Below, piece after piece: positions 34,896 through 43,415 of a stretch of DNA of 64,000 nucleotides (its first letter is position 1; every line of letters starts with the position of its first letter). This DNA is from CAWATG01 sp963785035 (GTDB lineage Bacteria; Actinomycetota; Acidimicrobiia; IMCC26256; CAWATG01): positions 204,462-268,461 of the forward strand of contig CAWATG010000015.1 in assembly GCA_963785035.1 (NCBI GenBank). Reading direction: 5' to 3'. The position numbers were made by a program, and so were the translations under genes. Below the pieces are notes generated by a model, which saw only the letters and a program-made list of their open reading frames with translations, was not told where the DNA came from and did not search any database.

Positions 34896-35168
34896 ATGAG
34901 GGTGAAGCGGGAGACAACGACTCGGCGGGTGCCCGAGTGGATGGCCGGTGACGGCGATGCGCTCGGTCAGGCAGTCACTTTTGTTCTCATTCCCGTGTTG
35001 TTCGGCTGGTTCGGACACTGGCTCGACCTTCAGTTGAACATCGAGCCGATCGCGACGGTGCTCTTTGTTGTCGTTGGTTTCGTCGGGGTGTTCGTCAGCT
35101 TCTACTACCGCTATCAGGCTCGAATGGCTGAGCTGGAGAAGGGCAAGCCGTGGGCCCGCAAGGCATGA
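34896..35168 (+). CDS. atpZ: AtpZ/AtpI-type small membrane protein
   Basis: A 90-residue protein with two hydrophobic segments (AVTFVLIPVLFGWFGHWL and IATVLFVVVGFVGVFVSFYY) and charged ends. This is the AtpZ-type protein often found first in atp operons and linked to c-ring assembly and possibly magnesium/calcium transport together with AtpI. The start is ATG 34896 behind CAGGGG. Its stop overlaps the next gene in an ATGA. The assignment rests on size, topology and position. Confidence 0.75.
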   Translation: MRVKRETTTRRVPEWMAGDGDALGQAVTFVLIPVLFGWFGHWLDLQLNIEPIATVLFVVVGFVGVFVSFYYRYQARMAELEKGKPWARKA

Positions 35169-35614
35169 GTTCGCCCGGCATGGCGGCCTTCCTTCCCGTC
35201 TCGGGGCCCGCTGTGGAGCGCGAGATCGCCCATGACCTTGCTCGCCGGGCGATCTGGGTCGCGCCGGTTGTCCTGCTCGTACTGGGACTGGCCCGGGGAC
35301 TTGACGGCGCATTCGGCGCCCTCCTCGCCTTGGCCATGGTCGCCGGAAACTTTCTCGTCGCTGCCGCGCTGATCACGGTCGCTGCGCGGATTTCGCTCTC
35401 TGCTGTGATGATGGCATCACTCGGCGGTTTCTTCGTGCGTCTCGGGCTGATCACCGCGCTTGGATACGGGGTCAAGCAGATCGACGCTGTTGACTTTCCC
35501 GTCTTCGCTCTCACGCTGCTCGTCGCGCATCTCGGATTGCTCTTCTGGGAGACGCGTTACATCTCGCTCACGCTCGCCGCACCTGGCCTCAAGCCGAAAA
35601 AGGAGGAGGGGTGA
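35165..35614 (+). CDS. atpI: ATP synthase subunit I-like protein
   Basis: A 149-residue protein with four hydrophobic segments (APVVLLVLGLARGL, LLALAMVAGNFLVAAALI, VMMASLGGFFVRLGLITALG, FALTLLVAHLGLLFW). Subunit I proteins of this pattern help assemble the c-ring of the F0 motor. ATG 35165 is preferred over GTG 35150 because it overlaps the previous stop exactly. The stop overlaps the atpB GTG. The family is weakly conserved in sequence, so the call leans on context. Confidence 0.75.
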   Translation: MSSPGMAAFLPVSGPAVEREIAHDLARRAIWVAPVVLLVLGLARGLDGAFGALLALAMVAGNFLVAAALITVAARISLSAVMMASLGGFFVRLGLITALGYGVKQIDAVDFPVFALTLLVAHLGLLFWETRYISLTLAAPGLKPKKEEG

Positions 35615-36402
35615 CCGCCACCCTCGCCGCGCTGTTCCCTGATGGGATCAATGATCTCTTCGACTGGAAGGCGATTGCCTTCAACGAAAAGTTCTACGAG
35701 ATCAACAAGACGGTCGTCATGGCCTTTGTATCCGTGCTGTGCTGCGTCCTCCTGTTCGTTCTCGGTACCCGCAAACGCCAACTGATCCCGACCGGCGCGC
35801 AGAACATTGCCGAGTTGGGCTACGAGTTCGTCGAGCAGCAGATCGCCATTCCCACGATTGGCGACCACCATGGCGCCGGCAAGAAGTGGACACCGTTCCT
35901 GGCTGTCACGTTCTTCTTCATCTTGTTCATGAACATCTGGTCCACGTTCCCAGGCATCTATTTCCCGGCGACTTCTCGAATCGCCATTCCAATGGTGCTG
36001 GCGCTGGTCACCTGGGTGGTCTACATCGGCGCCGGGTTCAAGGCGCAAGGTCCGTTGTACCCGATCAAGACATGCGCACCGTCGGGCGTGCCCAAGGGGA
36101 TCCTGCCGATCGTCTTCGTCATCGAGATGATCTCCAAGTTCGTGGTGCGGCCGTTCTCACTGACGGTCCGACTCTTTGCGAACATGGTTGCAGGTCACGT
36201 GCTGCTGAGCGTCTTCGCCATCATGTTCGCCGAGCTGATCAAGGCCGACAGTGGTCCGATCCAGTACCTGTTTGCGCCGTTGCCATTTCTCGGTCTCGTT
36301 GCCTTCACGGGTTTCGAGTTGCTGGTGGCGCTCCTGCAGGCCTACATCTTCGCCATGCTCACCGGTGTCTTCATTGGAGACTCGCTCTCAGCGGAGCACT
36401 GA
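35611..36402 (+). CDS. atpB: ATP synthase F0 subunit a
   Basis: Subunit a forms the proton half-channels beside the c-ring. The 263-residue protein has five to six helices. The essential arginine lies in RPFSLTVRLFANMVAGHVLL, and FTGFELLVALLQAYIFAMLTGVFIGDSL is the conserved last helix. The start is GTG 35611, overlapping the atpI stop (GTGA). Complete. Confidence 0.95.
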   Translation: MTATLAALFPDGINDLFDWKAIAFNEKFYEINKTVVMAFVSVLCCVLLFVLGTRKRQLIPTGAQNIAELGYEFVEQQIAIPTIGDHHGAGKKWTPFLAVTFFFILFMNIWSTFPGIYFPATSRIAIPMVLALVTWVVYIGAGFKAQGPLYPIKTCAPSGVPKGILPIVFVIEMISKFVVRPFSLTVRLFANMVAGHVLLSVFAIMFAELIKADSGPIQYLFAPLPFLGLVAFTGFELLVALLQAYIFAMLTGVFIGDSLSAEH

Positions 36403-36487
36403 TTTCACCACGGCACAACATCGTCGGTCACTGCACTCTTCCCGAATACATGCGTCCAGGACATCAGCTCAAAACCAAGGAGATACC

Positions 36488-36727
36488 GTGAATCAGCTCC
36501 TCACGATCGCCGCGATGACCGGCGACGTCAAAGAAGGCCTTGCCAACGTCGGCTACGGCCTTGCGGCCATCGGCCCGGGTGTCGGCATCGGCTACCTGGT
36601 CGGCCAGTCGGTCCAGGCAATGGCGCGTCAGCCTGAGATGGCGGGACAGGTCCGGACGACGATGTTCCTTGGTATCGCGTTTACCGAGGCCCTTGCACTG
36701 ATCGGCTTCGTGCTCAAGTTCATCTGA
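36488..36727 (+). CDS. atpE: ATP synthase F0 subunit c
   Basis: A 79-residue two-helix proteolipid that forms the rotor ring. The Gly-rich first helix (GYGLAAIGPGVGIGYLVGQ), the polar loop ARQPEM and the proton-carrying Glu67 in FTEALALIGF are all present. GTG 36488 follows AAGGAG. The glutamate with no sodium-binding pattern nearby (no Gln in the first helix at the sodium position) suggests a proton-driven enzyme; the residue assignment is by eye. Confidence 0.95.
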   Translation: MNQLLTIAAMTGDVKEGLANVGYGLAAIGPGVGIGYLVGQSVQAMARQPEMAGQVRTTMFLGIAFTEALALIGFVLKFI

Positions 36728-36765
36728 TCCAGCGGCCAGTACCGAAGAAGAGGAGAGGACGCGCC

Positions 36766-37461
36766 ATGCGCATCCGAGGACTAATACTCACGGGCACCTT
36801 CTTGCTCACGCCGGTCGCCGTCGTGGCGACGACCGCGTCTGCGGCTCACGCTGCTCCGACGCGCGGTACTGCGACGGAGGGCCACCTGCGTCACTGCTTG
36901 GAGAAGGCGATCGAAGAGGTGAAATCCGACAGCGACCTGAAGACGGCAGTCGAGGAATGTCACGAGTCCAAGTCGCCGGTCTTTCCGGCGACCTCAGAGC
37001 TGCTCTGGGGCGGCGTGGCATGGGTGATCGTCGCCGGCCTCCTCATGAAGGTCGGCTTCCCGGCCATCAAGAAGACGCTCAAGGACCGCGAGGACAAGAT
37101 CCGCGGCGACCTCGAGGCTGCCGAACGCACCAAGACCGAAGCATCGGCCGAGGCGGACCGCTACCGAGCCCAGGTAGCCAATGCCGGTGGCGAGGCCGCT
37201 GCGATCATCGAGGAAGCTCGCCAGGGCGCGGAACGGGTGCGTGCTGACGTGTTGGCACGTGCGGAGGCAGAAGCTGCGGGGATCAGGGCTCGCGCCCAGA
37301 GCGATGTGCAGATGCAGAGTGAGCGTGCGCTCGACGAGCTGCGTTCTCAGGTCTCGAAGCTGTCGATCGACCTCGCGGAGAAGATCGTCGAGCACAACCT
37401 CGACAGCGCGACCCAGCTTGCCCTGATCGAGAACTACATCAACCAGGTCGGGACCAACTAG
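36766..37461 (+). CDS. atpF: ATP synthase F0 subunit b with N-terminal signal peptide
   Basis: Subunit b is the stator stalk. The C-terminal two thirds is typical: one helix (LLWGGVAWVIVAGLLMKVGFPAI) followed by a long Ala/Glu/Arg coiled coil (KDREDKIRGDLEAAE onward). Unusually, about 80 residues precede the helix. These begin with a cleavable-looking signal peptide (MRIRGLILTGTFLLTPVAVV, ending ASAAHA) and then a charged outer segment with two cysteines (HCLEKAIEE, VEECHES). A standard b subunit has almost nothing before its helix. ATG 36766 is supported by GGAGAGG upstream. The next gene starts three bases after the stop. Confidence 0.92.
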   Translation: MRIRGLILTGTFLLTPVAVVATTASAAHAAPTRGTATEGHLRHCLEKAIEEVKSDSDLKTAVEECHESKSPVFPATSELLWGGVAWVIVAGLLMKVGFPAIKKTLKDREDKIRGDLEAAERTKTEASAEADRYRAQVANAGGEAAAIIEEARQGAERVRADVLARAEAEAAGIRARAQSDVQMQSERALDELRSQVSKLSIDLAEKIVEHNLDSATQLALIENYINQVGTN

Positions 37462-37464
37462 CCG

Positions 37465-37996
37465 ATGAGCGCTGACGACCGCATCGAGGCATACGCCCAG
37501 GCGATCTTCAAGATCGCGTCGGCCGAGGAGTGCGCCGCCGAGTGCGCCGACGAGCTGTTCCGTTTCGCGGTGGACCTTCGAAGGCAACGATGCGCTGCGC
37601 AACGCGCTCATCGATCCGGCGATTCCGGTCGAGCGCCGTCAGGGCGTCGTCGCGGATCTCCTCGGGTCGTTGGCATTGACGACGACCACGGCCATCGTCT
37701 GGTTCCTCGTGACCTCGGGTCGTGTGAGCGCGCTGCCGGCGATCATCGATCGGTTCGTCGAACTGGTGACCGAGTCACGTGACCATGAACTCGCCGAGGT
37801 CCGCAGTGCAGTGCCGCTCAGCGCCGAACAGCAACGCCGTCTGGCCGAGTCGCTTTCTCGGGCAACCCGTAAGAACGTCGAGGTACGCGTTGTCATCGAC
37901 GCGAGCGTGCTCGGCGGAATCGTCGCCCGTGTCGGTGACACCGTCATCGACGGAACCGTTCGCAACCGTCTTGAGCAATTGAGGGAGCAAATCTGA
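37465..37996 (+). CDS. atpH: ATP synthase F1 subunit delta (frameshifted)
   Basis: Subunit delta joins the F1 head to the b stalk. The first frame gives SADDRIEAYAQAIFKIASAEE and LFRFAV; the second gives FEGNDALRNALIDPAIPVERR and continues to the stop at 37996 (ARVGDTVIDGTVRNRLEQLREQI, the typical family end). The break is at CC 37575-37576; one base fewer restores a single 176-residue protein. The operon needs this subunit and all its other genes are intact, so a sequence error is much more likely than a mutation. The stop overlaps the atpA start by one base (TGATG). Confidence 0.88.
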
Positions 37997-39540
37997 TGGC
38001 CGAGCTGACCATCGACGCACAATCGATCGCCGATGCGCTTCGCAAGAACATCGAGTCCTGGAAGCCAACGACCGAGCAACAGAAGGTCGGGCGCGTCCTC
38101 GAGGTTGCCGATGGCGTCGCGCGTGTCCAGGGCCTTCCGGGCGTGGGTGTCAACGAGCTGTTGGAGTTCGAGGGTGGCGTGCTCGGTCTGGCGCTGAACC
38201 TCGACGAGGAGTCGATCGGCGCGGTGGTGCTCGGCCGCACCGACGAGATCGAGGAGGGTGACGCCGTCACCGCCACCGGGAACATTCTTGCGGTTCCGGT
38301 TGGTGATGGCCTGCTCGGCCGAGTGGTCAACGGGCTTGGTCAACCGATCGACGGCAAGGGTGACCTCGTGGGCGTCCACATGCGCCGCATGGAGGTGCAG
38401 GCCCCCGGTATCGTCGGCCGCAAGCCAGTGCATGAGCCACTCCAGACGGGCATCAAGGCCATCGATGCCATGACGCCGGTAGGTCGTGGTCAGCGACAGC
38501 TCATCATCGGTGACCGCAAGACCGGCAAGACGACAATCGGCATCGACACGATCCTGAACCAAAAGGGCCAGGGCGTGAAGTGCATCTATGTCGCCATCGG
38601 CCAAAAGGGCTCGACCGTCGCGCAGACGGTCGCGACCCTCGAAGCGGCCGGCGCTATGGACTACACCGTCGTCGTCAACGCTCCCGCCGCCGATGAGGCA
38701 GTCTTCAAGTACCTCGCGCCCTACGCCGGCTGCGCAATGGGCCAGGAGTGGATGGAGAACGGTCAGCACGCGCTCGTCGTCTACGACGACCTCTCCAAGC
38801 AGGCCGAGGCATACCGACAGGTGTCGCTCCTGCTTCGGCGTCCACCAGGTCGCGAGGCATATCCCGGCGACGTCTTCTACCTGCACAGCCGTTTGCTCGA
38901 ACGCGCCGCGAAGCTTTCGGACGCGCTCGGGTCCGGATCGCTCACAGCACTGCCGGTCATCGAGACCAAGGCGGGTGACGTGTCCGCGTACATCCCGACC
39001 AACGTGATCTCGATCACCGACGGGCAGATCTACCTGCAGGACGACCTCTTCAAGTCCGGTGTGCGACCGGCTGTCGATGTGGGTATCTCGGTCTCGCGCG
39101 TCGGTGGCGCGGCGCAGATCAAGGCAATGAAGTCCGTCTCGGGAACGCTCAAGCTCGACCTGGCGCAGTTCCGTGAGCTCGAGGCTTTCGCGACCTTCGG
39201 ATCGGAGCTCGACGCCGTGTCGAAGGCACAGCTCGAGCGTGGGTACCGGTTGGTGGAGCTGCTCAAGCAGCCGCTCAACTCACCCGTTCCGGTCGAGGAA
39301 CAGGTTGTCGCAATCTTCGCCGGAACCTCAGGTGCGCTCGACAAGCTCGACGTCGGCGATGTCAAGCGTTTCGAGGCAGGTCTGCTCGACTACTTCCGGT
39401 CGCGCCGCGCGGATGTGCTCACCACGATTCGTACGACCGGCGCGTTGCCCGATGGTGACGTACTGGCCAATGCCGTTGCCGAATACGCGGAGCAGTGGGC
39501 GCTCGAGCGCAGCGACCAGGGCGACCGAGCGAGCAGCTAA
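37996..39540 (+). CDS. atpA: ATP synthase F1 subunit alpha
   Basis: The regulatory, non-catalytic nucleotide-binding subunit of F1. The 514-residue protein carries the P-loop GDRKTGKTTIGID (about residues 172-184), the DDLSKQAEAYRQVSLLLRRPPGREAYPGD stretch and the conserved C-terminal helical domain. Start ATG 37996. The full length and all motifs are normal; atpG begins two bases after the stop. Confidence 0.97.
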   Translation: MAELTIDAQSIADALRKNIESWKPTTEQQKVGRVLEVADGVARVQGLPGVGVNELLEFEGGVLGLALNLDEESIGAVVLGRTDEIEEGDAVTATGNILAVPVGDGLLGRVVNGLGQPIDGKGDLVGVHMRRMEVQAPGIVGRKPVHEPLQTGIKAIDAMTPVGRGQRQLIIGDRKTGKTTIGIDTILNQKGQGVKCIYVAIGQKGSTVAQTVATLEAAGAMDYTVVVNAPAADEAVFKYLAPYAGCAMGQEWMENGQHALVVYDDLSKQAEAYRQVSLLLRRPPGREAYPGDVFYLHSRLLERAAKLSDALGSGSLTALPVIETKAGDVSAYIPTNVISITDGQIYLQDDLFKSGVRPAVDVGISVSRVGGAAQIKAMKSVSGTLKLDLAQFRELEAFATFGSELDAVSKAQLERGYRLVELLKQPLNSPVPVEEQVVAIFAGTSGALDKLDVGDVKRFEAGLLDYFRSRRADVLTTIRTTGALPDGDVLANAVAEYAEQWALERSDQGDRASS

Positions 39541-39542
39541 CC

Positions 39543-40532
39543 ATGGCCGGTGGTCAGGAACGAATCCTTCGCAGACGCATCAAGAGCGTCAACTCGACGA
39601 AGAAGATCACGCGCGCGATGGAACTCATCGCCGCCAGTCGAATCGTCAAGGCGCAAGGTCGCGTGCGCGCTGCACAGCCGTACTCCGAGGGGATCACCGA
39701 GGTCGTGCGCGACTTGCAGGCCGCGGGCGCTGGACGTGACAACCCGTTGCTCGTCGCTCGCGTGGAGATCCGCAACGTGGCGTTCGTCGCTATGGCAGCG
39801 GACCGCGGACTGTGCGGTGGCTACAACTCGACGGTGATCCGTGCGGTGGAAGCACTGATCAAGGAGCGGATCGAGCGGGGCCAGGAGTACACGTTGATCA
39901 CGGTCGGCCGAAAGGCCGAGAGTTACTTCCGATACCGGGAGTACCCGATTGCGGCGTCGTTCACCGGGTTCTCCGAGAGCCCGACCTATGAGGACGCGCG
40001 CAGTGTCGCTGCGGCGATCACACCGCGTTTCGTCGACGCCGAGATCGACGCTGTGCATCTTGCGTACACGTTGTTCCGCTCGGCGGGCGTCCAGGACATC
40101 GTGGTGCAGCCGCTCATGCCGCTTGCTGCCGACGAGCCATCGCATGGCGCAACGCACGCCGATCCGGCCACCACGACAGGTGACAGCGAGGTCGCTGCCG
40201 CATACGAGTTCGAGCCGTCGCCCGATGAGATTCTCGATGCACTGTTGCCGCGCTACGCCGAGGCACGCATCTACGCGGCGCTGCTCAATGCCGCGGCGTC
40301 AGAGCATGCGGCACGCCAACGTGCCATGAAGGCGGCGACCGACAACGCCGAGGACCTCATCCTGAGCCTCACCCGCGTGATGAACCGGGCACGCCAGGAC
40401 ACCATCACCACCGAGATCATGGAGATCATCGGTGGCGCCGAGGCATTGAAGTCCGGTGGTCCTTCCGATGACCGACTTGCGTCGAACCGGTCGTCTCAAG
40501 GTCACGATCCTCAACCCGTTCCCCACGGCTGA
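39543..40532 (+). CDS. atpG: ATP synthase F1 subunit gamma
   Basis: The central rotor shaft. The ends match the family: RRRIKSVNSTKKITRAMELIAASRI at the N-terminus and RARQDTITTEIMEIIGGAEAL near the C-terminus; MAADRGLCGGYN is the conserved middle motif. The actinobacterial insert (residues 200-235, polar) is present. After GGAEAL, where most gamma subunits stop, about 25 extra polar residues follow, which could be a real tail or a small frameshift. Start ATG 39543. Confidence 0.94.
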   Translation: MAGGQERILRRRIKSVNSTKKITRAMELIAASRIVKAQGRVRAAQPYSEGITEVVRDLQAAGAGRDNPLLVARVEIRNVAFVAMAADRGLCGGYNSTVIRAVEALIKERIERGQEYTLITVGRKAESYFRYREYPIAASFTGFSESPTYEDARSVAAAITPRFVDAEIDAVHLAYTLFRSAGVQDIVVQPLMPLAADEPSHGATHADPATTTGDSEVAAAYEFEPSPDEILDALLPRYAEARIYAALLNAAASEHAARQRAMKAATDNAEDLILSLTRVMNRARQDTITTEIMEIIGGAEALKSGGPSDDRLASNRSSQGHDPQPVPHG

Positions 40533-40554
40533 AACCAAAGCAGGAGCCGAGAGC

Positions 40555-41985
40555 ATGACGAGCACCCAGGTGAGCCTCAAAGAAGGTCGCGTCGTAGCGA
40601 TTGCCGGTCCGGTGGTCGACGTCGAGTTTCCGCCTCATGCGTTGCCGGAGATCAACTCGGCTCTTGAGATGGATATCGAACTCGAGGGCCAGACCATCGT
40701 GGTCACCGCTGAGGTCGCGCAGCAGTTGGGCCACTCACGGGTGCGTGTCATCTGCATGAAGCCGACCGACGGTCTCACGCGTGGCACGCCGGTGCGGAAC
40801 CTCGGCCGTGGCATTACGGTCCCCGTCGGCGACGGGACGCTTGGTCACGTCTGGAACGTCATTGGTGAACCCCTCGACACCGATGGCGTCATCCCCGAGG
40901 GCATCGAGGACCACTGGCCGATCCACCGGGTTGCGCCTGCTTTCGACACCCTCGAGCCACGCGCGCAGATGTTCGAGACCGGAATCAAGGTCATCGACTT
41001 GCTCGAGCCCTACGTCCAGGGTGGAAAGATCGGTCTCTTCGGAGGAGCCGGTGTGGGCAAGACCGTGCTCATCCAGGAGATGATCCAGCGGGTCGCGACC
41101 CAGCACGGTGGTGTGTCGGTCTTCGCCGGTGTGGGGGAACGCACCCGTGAGGGAACCGACCTGTGGTTGGAGATGACCGAGTCCGGCGTTATCGCCAAGA
41201 CCGCTCTCGTCTACGGCCAGATGGACGAGCCCCCGGGTGTGCGCATGCGGGTCGCGCTGTCGGCGCTGACCATGGCCGAGTACTTCCGTGACGTGAAGAA
41301 CCAGGACGTGTTGTTGTTCGTCGACAACATCTTCCGGTTCGTTCAGGCAGGTTCGGAGGTTTCGACGCTGCTCGGCCGGATGCCATCGGCCGTGGGTTAC
41401 CAGCCGACCCTTGCAGACGAGATGGGTGAGCTTCAGGAGCGCATCACCTCGACCCGGGGCCGCTCGATCACCTCGCTGCAGGCTGTGTATGTCCCCGCCG
41501 ACGACTACACCGACCCGGCACCGTTCACGACCTTCACGCACCTCGACGCCACGACGGAGCTCTCACGCCAGATCGCGTCGTTGGGTATCTATCCGGCGGT
41601 GGACCCCCTCACCTCGACATCGAACATCCTTGCTCCCGAGGTTGTCGGTGACCGTCATTACAACGTTGCCCGTCGGGTGCAGGAGGTCCTGCAGCGCTAC
41701 AAGGAGCTCCAGGACATCATCGCCATCCTCGGTCTCGACGAACTCTCCGAGGAGGACCGCGTTGTCGTGTCCCGCGCACGCAAGGTGCAGCGGTTCTTGT
41801 CGCAGCCGTTCTTCGTGGGTGAGGTCTTCACCGGTCTGAAGGGAATTTTCGTTCCGGTCGAAGAGACCGTCGAGTCGTTCGAAGCGCTGGTCAACGGTGA
41901 GCTCGACGAAGTGCCGGAGCAGGCATTCTTCAACGTCGGCGGTGTCGAGTCGGTGCTCGAAAAGGCGAAGAGCCTCGAAGCATGA
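40555..41985 (+). CDS. atpD: ATP synthase F1 subunit beta
   Basis: The catalytic subunit. The 476-residue protein has the P-loop GGAGVGKTVLIQE (about residues 161-173), the catalytic GERTREGTDL glutamate region, DNIFRFVQAGSEVS and the DELSEEDR C-terminal loop that contacts gamma. ATG 40555 is chosen because CAGGAG lies 12 nt upstream and the product then matches the family length; the open frame upstream is antisense-like. Its stop overlaps atpC (ATGA). Confidence 0.97.
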   Translation: MTSTQVSLKEGRVVAIAGPVVDVEFPPHALPEINSALEMDIELEGQTIVVTAEVAQQLGHSRVRVICMKPTDGLTRGTPVRNLGRGITVPVGDGTLGHVWNVIGEPLDTDGVIPEGIEDHWPIHRVAPAFDTLEPRAQMFETGIKVIDLLEPYVQGGKIGLFGGAGVGKTVLIQEMIQRVATQHGGVSVFAGVGERTREGTDLWLEMTESGVIAKTALVYGQMDEPPGVRMRVALSALTMAEYFRDVKNQDVLLFVDNIFRFVQAGSEVSTLLGRMPSAVGYQPTLADEMGELQERITSTRGRSITSLQAVYVPADDYTDPAPFTTFTHLDATTELSRQIASLGIYPAVDPLTSTSNILAPEVVGDRHYNVARRVQEVLQRYKELQDIIAILGLDELSEEDRVVVSRARKVQRFLSQPFFVGEVFTGLKGIFVPVEETVESFEALVNGELDEVPEQAFFNVGGVESVLEKAKSLEA

Positions 41986-42389
41986 GCCTGCAGGTTCAGC
42001 TCGTCTCACCCGAACGCATCCTCTACGAGGGTGACGCAGATATGGTCATCGTGCGTACGCGCAGTGACGGTGACCTGGCGTTTCTTCCGGGGCACCAGCC
42101 GTTCCTCGGAGCGCTGCGAGCGTGGCCGGTGCGGCTCATCTCCGGTGATGGCGAGCAGGTCTTCGCGGTGCACGGTGGATTCGCGCAGGTCGACGACGAC
42201 CGGGTCATTATCCTTTCCGACGTCGCCGAGTTGCCGTCGGACATCGACGCCGCCCGTGCGCTGGTGGCGCGTGAGCACGCCGAGAGCGTCTTGGCTGTGA
42301 ACTCCGATGACGAGGAAGCACGCGACGCGCTCGACCGGGCGAACATCCGCTTGCAGGTGGCGGCGACGCTGAGCCACCCCGAGCGCTGA
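41982..42389 (+). CDS. atpC: ATP synthase F1 subunit epsilon
   Basis: A 135-residue rotor subunit that can inhibit ATP hydrolysis. The N-terminal beta-sandwich is typical (LQVQLVSPERILYEGDADMVIVR, FLPGHQPFLGALRAWPVRL). The C-terminal helical hairpin (ARALVAREHAESVLAVNSDDEEARDALDRANIRLQ) is complete. It ends the atp operon; a 7-bp hairpin lies 24 nt downstream. Confidence 0.95.
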   Translation: MSLQVQLVSPERILYEGDADMVIVRTRSDGDLAFLPGHQPFLGALRAWPVRLISGDGEQVFAVHGGFAQVDDDRVIILSDVAELPSDIDAARALVAREHAESVLAVNSDDEEARDALDRANIRLQVAATLSHPER

Positions 42390-42412
42390 GCGACGCTGAG
42401 CAAACACCGAAC

Positions 42413-42431
42413 GGCAACGCTCAACGTTGCC
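42413..42431 (+). terminator. Hairpin after atpC
   Basis: GGCAACG and CGTTGCC form a perfect 7-bp stem with a 5-nt loop, 24 nt after the atpC stop. It has no U tract. It is the only strong hairpin at the end of the operon and lies before the start of the next gene. Confidence 0.45.
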
Positions 42432-42447
42432 CGATAACGTGTCGTGC

Positions 42448-43414
42448 ATGCGCCGCACGTTCCGCACGACGCGTTTCGCGTGGACGCTCGCGGGAGTCAC
42501 CCTGCTTGTCTTCCTGGTTACCGCCGCGACCCCAGCCGCGCCAGCGTCATCGAAAGCTTCGTCATCGAAACCGTCGGTCGTGCGGCGCGATGTCGTTGCG
42601 TTTCGCGGACTTGGAGCCTGGGTCGATGCGTACGACTACGCGCCGGCGTTTCAGGAGGCGGGTGGGCTTCCCTCGGTGACTGCCTCCTCGGTCAAGGACA
42701 TGGCAGCGTTGGGTGTCAAGACCCTGTATCTCCAGGCGGCGAAGGACGATGTGCGTTCACCCGGCCCGATTGTCGATCGAACGATCGTCGGCGAGTTGTT
42801 GCGTGCTGCTCATGCCAACGGCGTGCGTGTGGTCGCCTGGTACCTCCCGAAGTTCGCAGATCTCGCTGCCGATCGATCGAAGATCCGCGCGTTGCATCGG
42901 TTTCGGTCAAAGGGTGAGCGCTTCGATGCATTGGCGATCGACATCGAATGGACCAGTGGCGTCCCCGACGTGGCGCTGCGCAACGCCCGCTTGATCGAAC
43001 TTTCGGGCTGGGCACGCGGACTGGTGGGCACACGAGCCCTCGGTGCGATTGTCTATCCGCCAGTGCAGTTGGAGGTCGTGAACCCAACGTTATGGCCGAC
43101 GTTCCCATGGGAGGACCTTGCCTCGGTCTATGACGTGTGGATGCCGATGTCGTACTGGACGTTTCGCAGCCGCGCCCTATCGTGATGCCTATACCTATGT
43201 GGAGGAGTCGACACGTCGGTTGCGCAACAACCTTGGCAAACCACGCGCGATCGTGCACGACGTCGGTGGTCTCGCCGAGGATTCCTCACGGGTTGATCTC
43301 GAGGGCTTCGGTCGAGCAGTCAGGAAGAACCGTTCGATCGGTTGGTCGATCTACGACTTCGACACCACACGTTCCAGCCACTGGGAATGGTTGCGTCCGT
43401 TGAAAGGGTCATGA
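42448..43414 (+). CDS. Secreted TIM-barrel, glycoside hydrolase-like protein (frameshifted)
   Basis: ATG 42448 opens a signal peptide (RTTRFAWTLAGVTLLVFLVTAA) and a Ser/Lys linker. The folded part reads like a TIM barrel of the putative glycosyl hydrolase type: FRGLGAWVDAYDYAP, LGVKTLYLQAA, GVRVVAWYLPKFADL, FDALAIDIEW (a likely catalytic acid region) and YDVWMPMSYWTF. The frame breaks at the TTT run 43162-43164; dropping one T continues as AAAPYRDAYTYVEESTRRL to GWSIYDFDTT and a stop at 43414. The substrate is unknown. It is separate from atp and followed after one base by the 2H/GNAT gene. Confidence 0.65.
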
Positions 43415-43415
43415 C

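Noticed and set aside
40735..41541. A 268-codon minus-strand frame within atpD
   Set aside because: Antisense to the beta-subunit catalytic core; His/Arg/Asp-rich with no motif.
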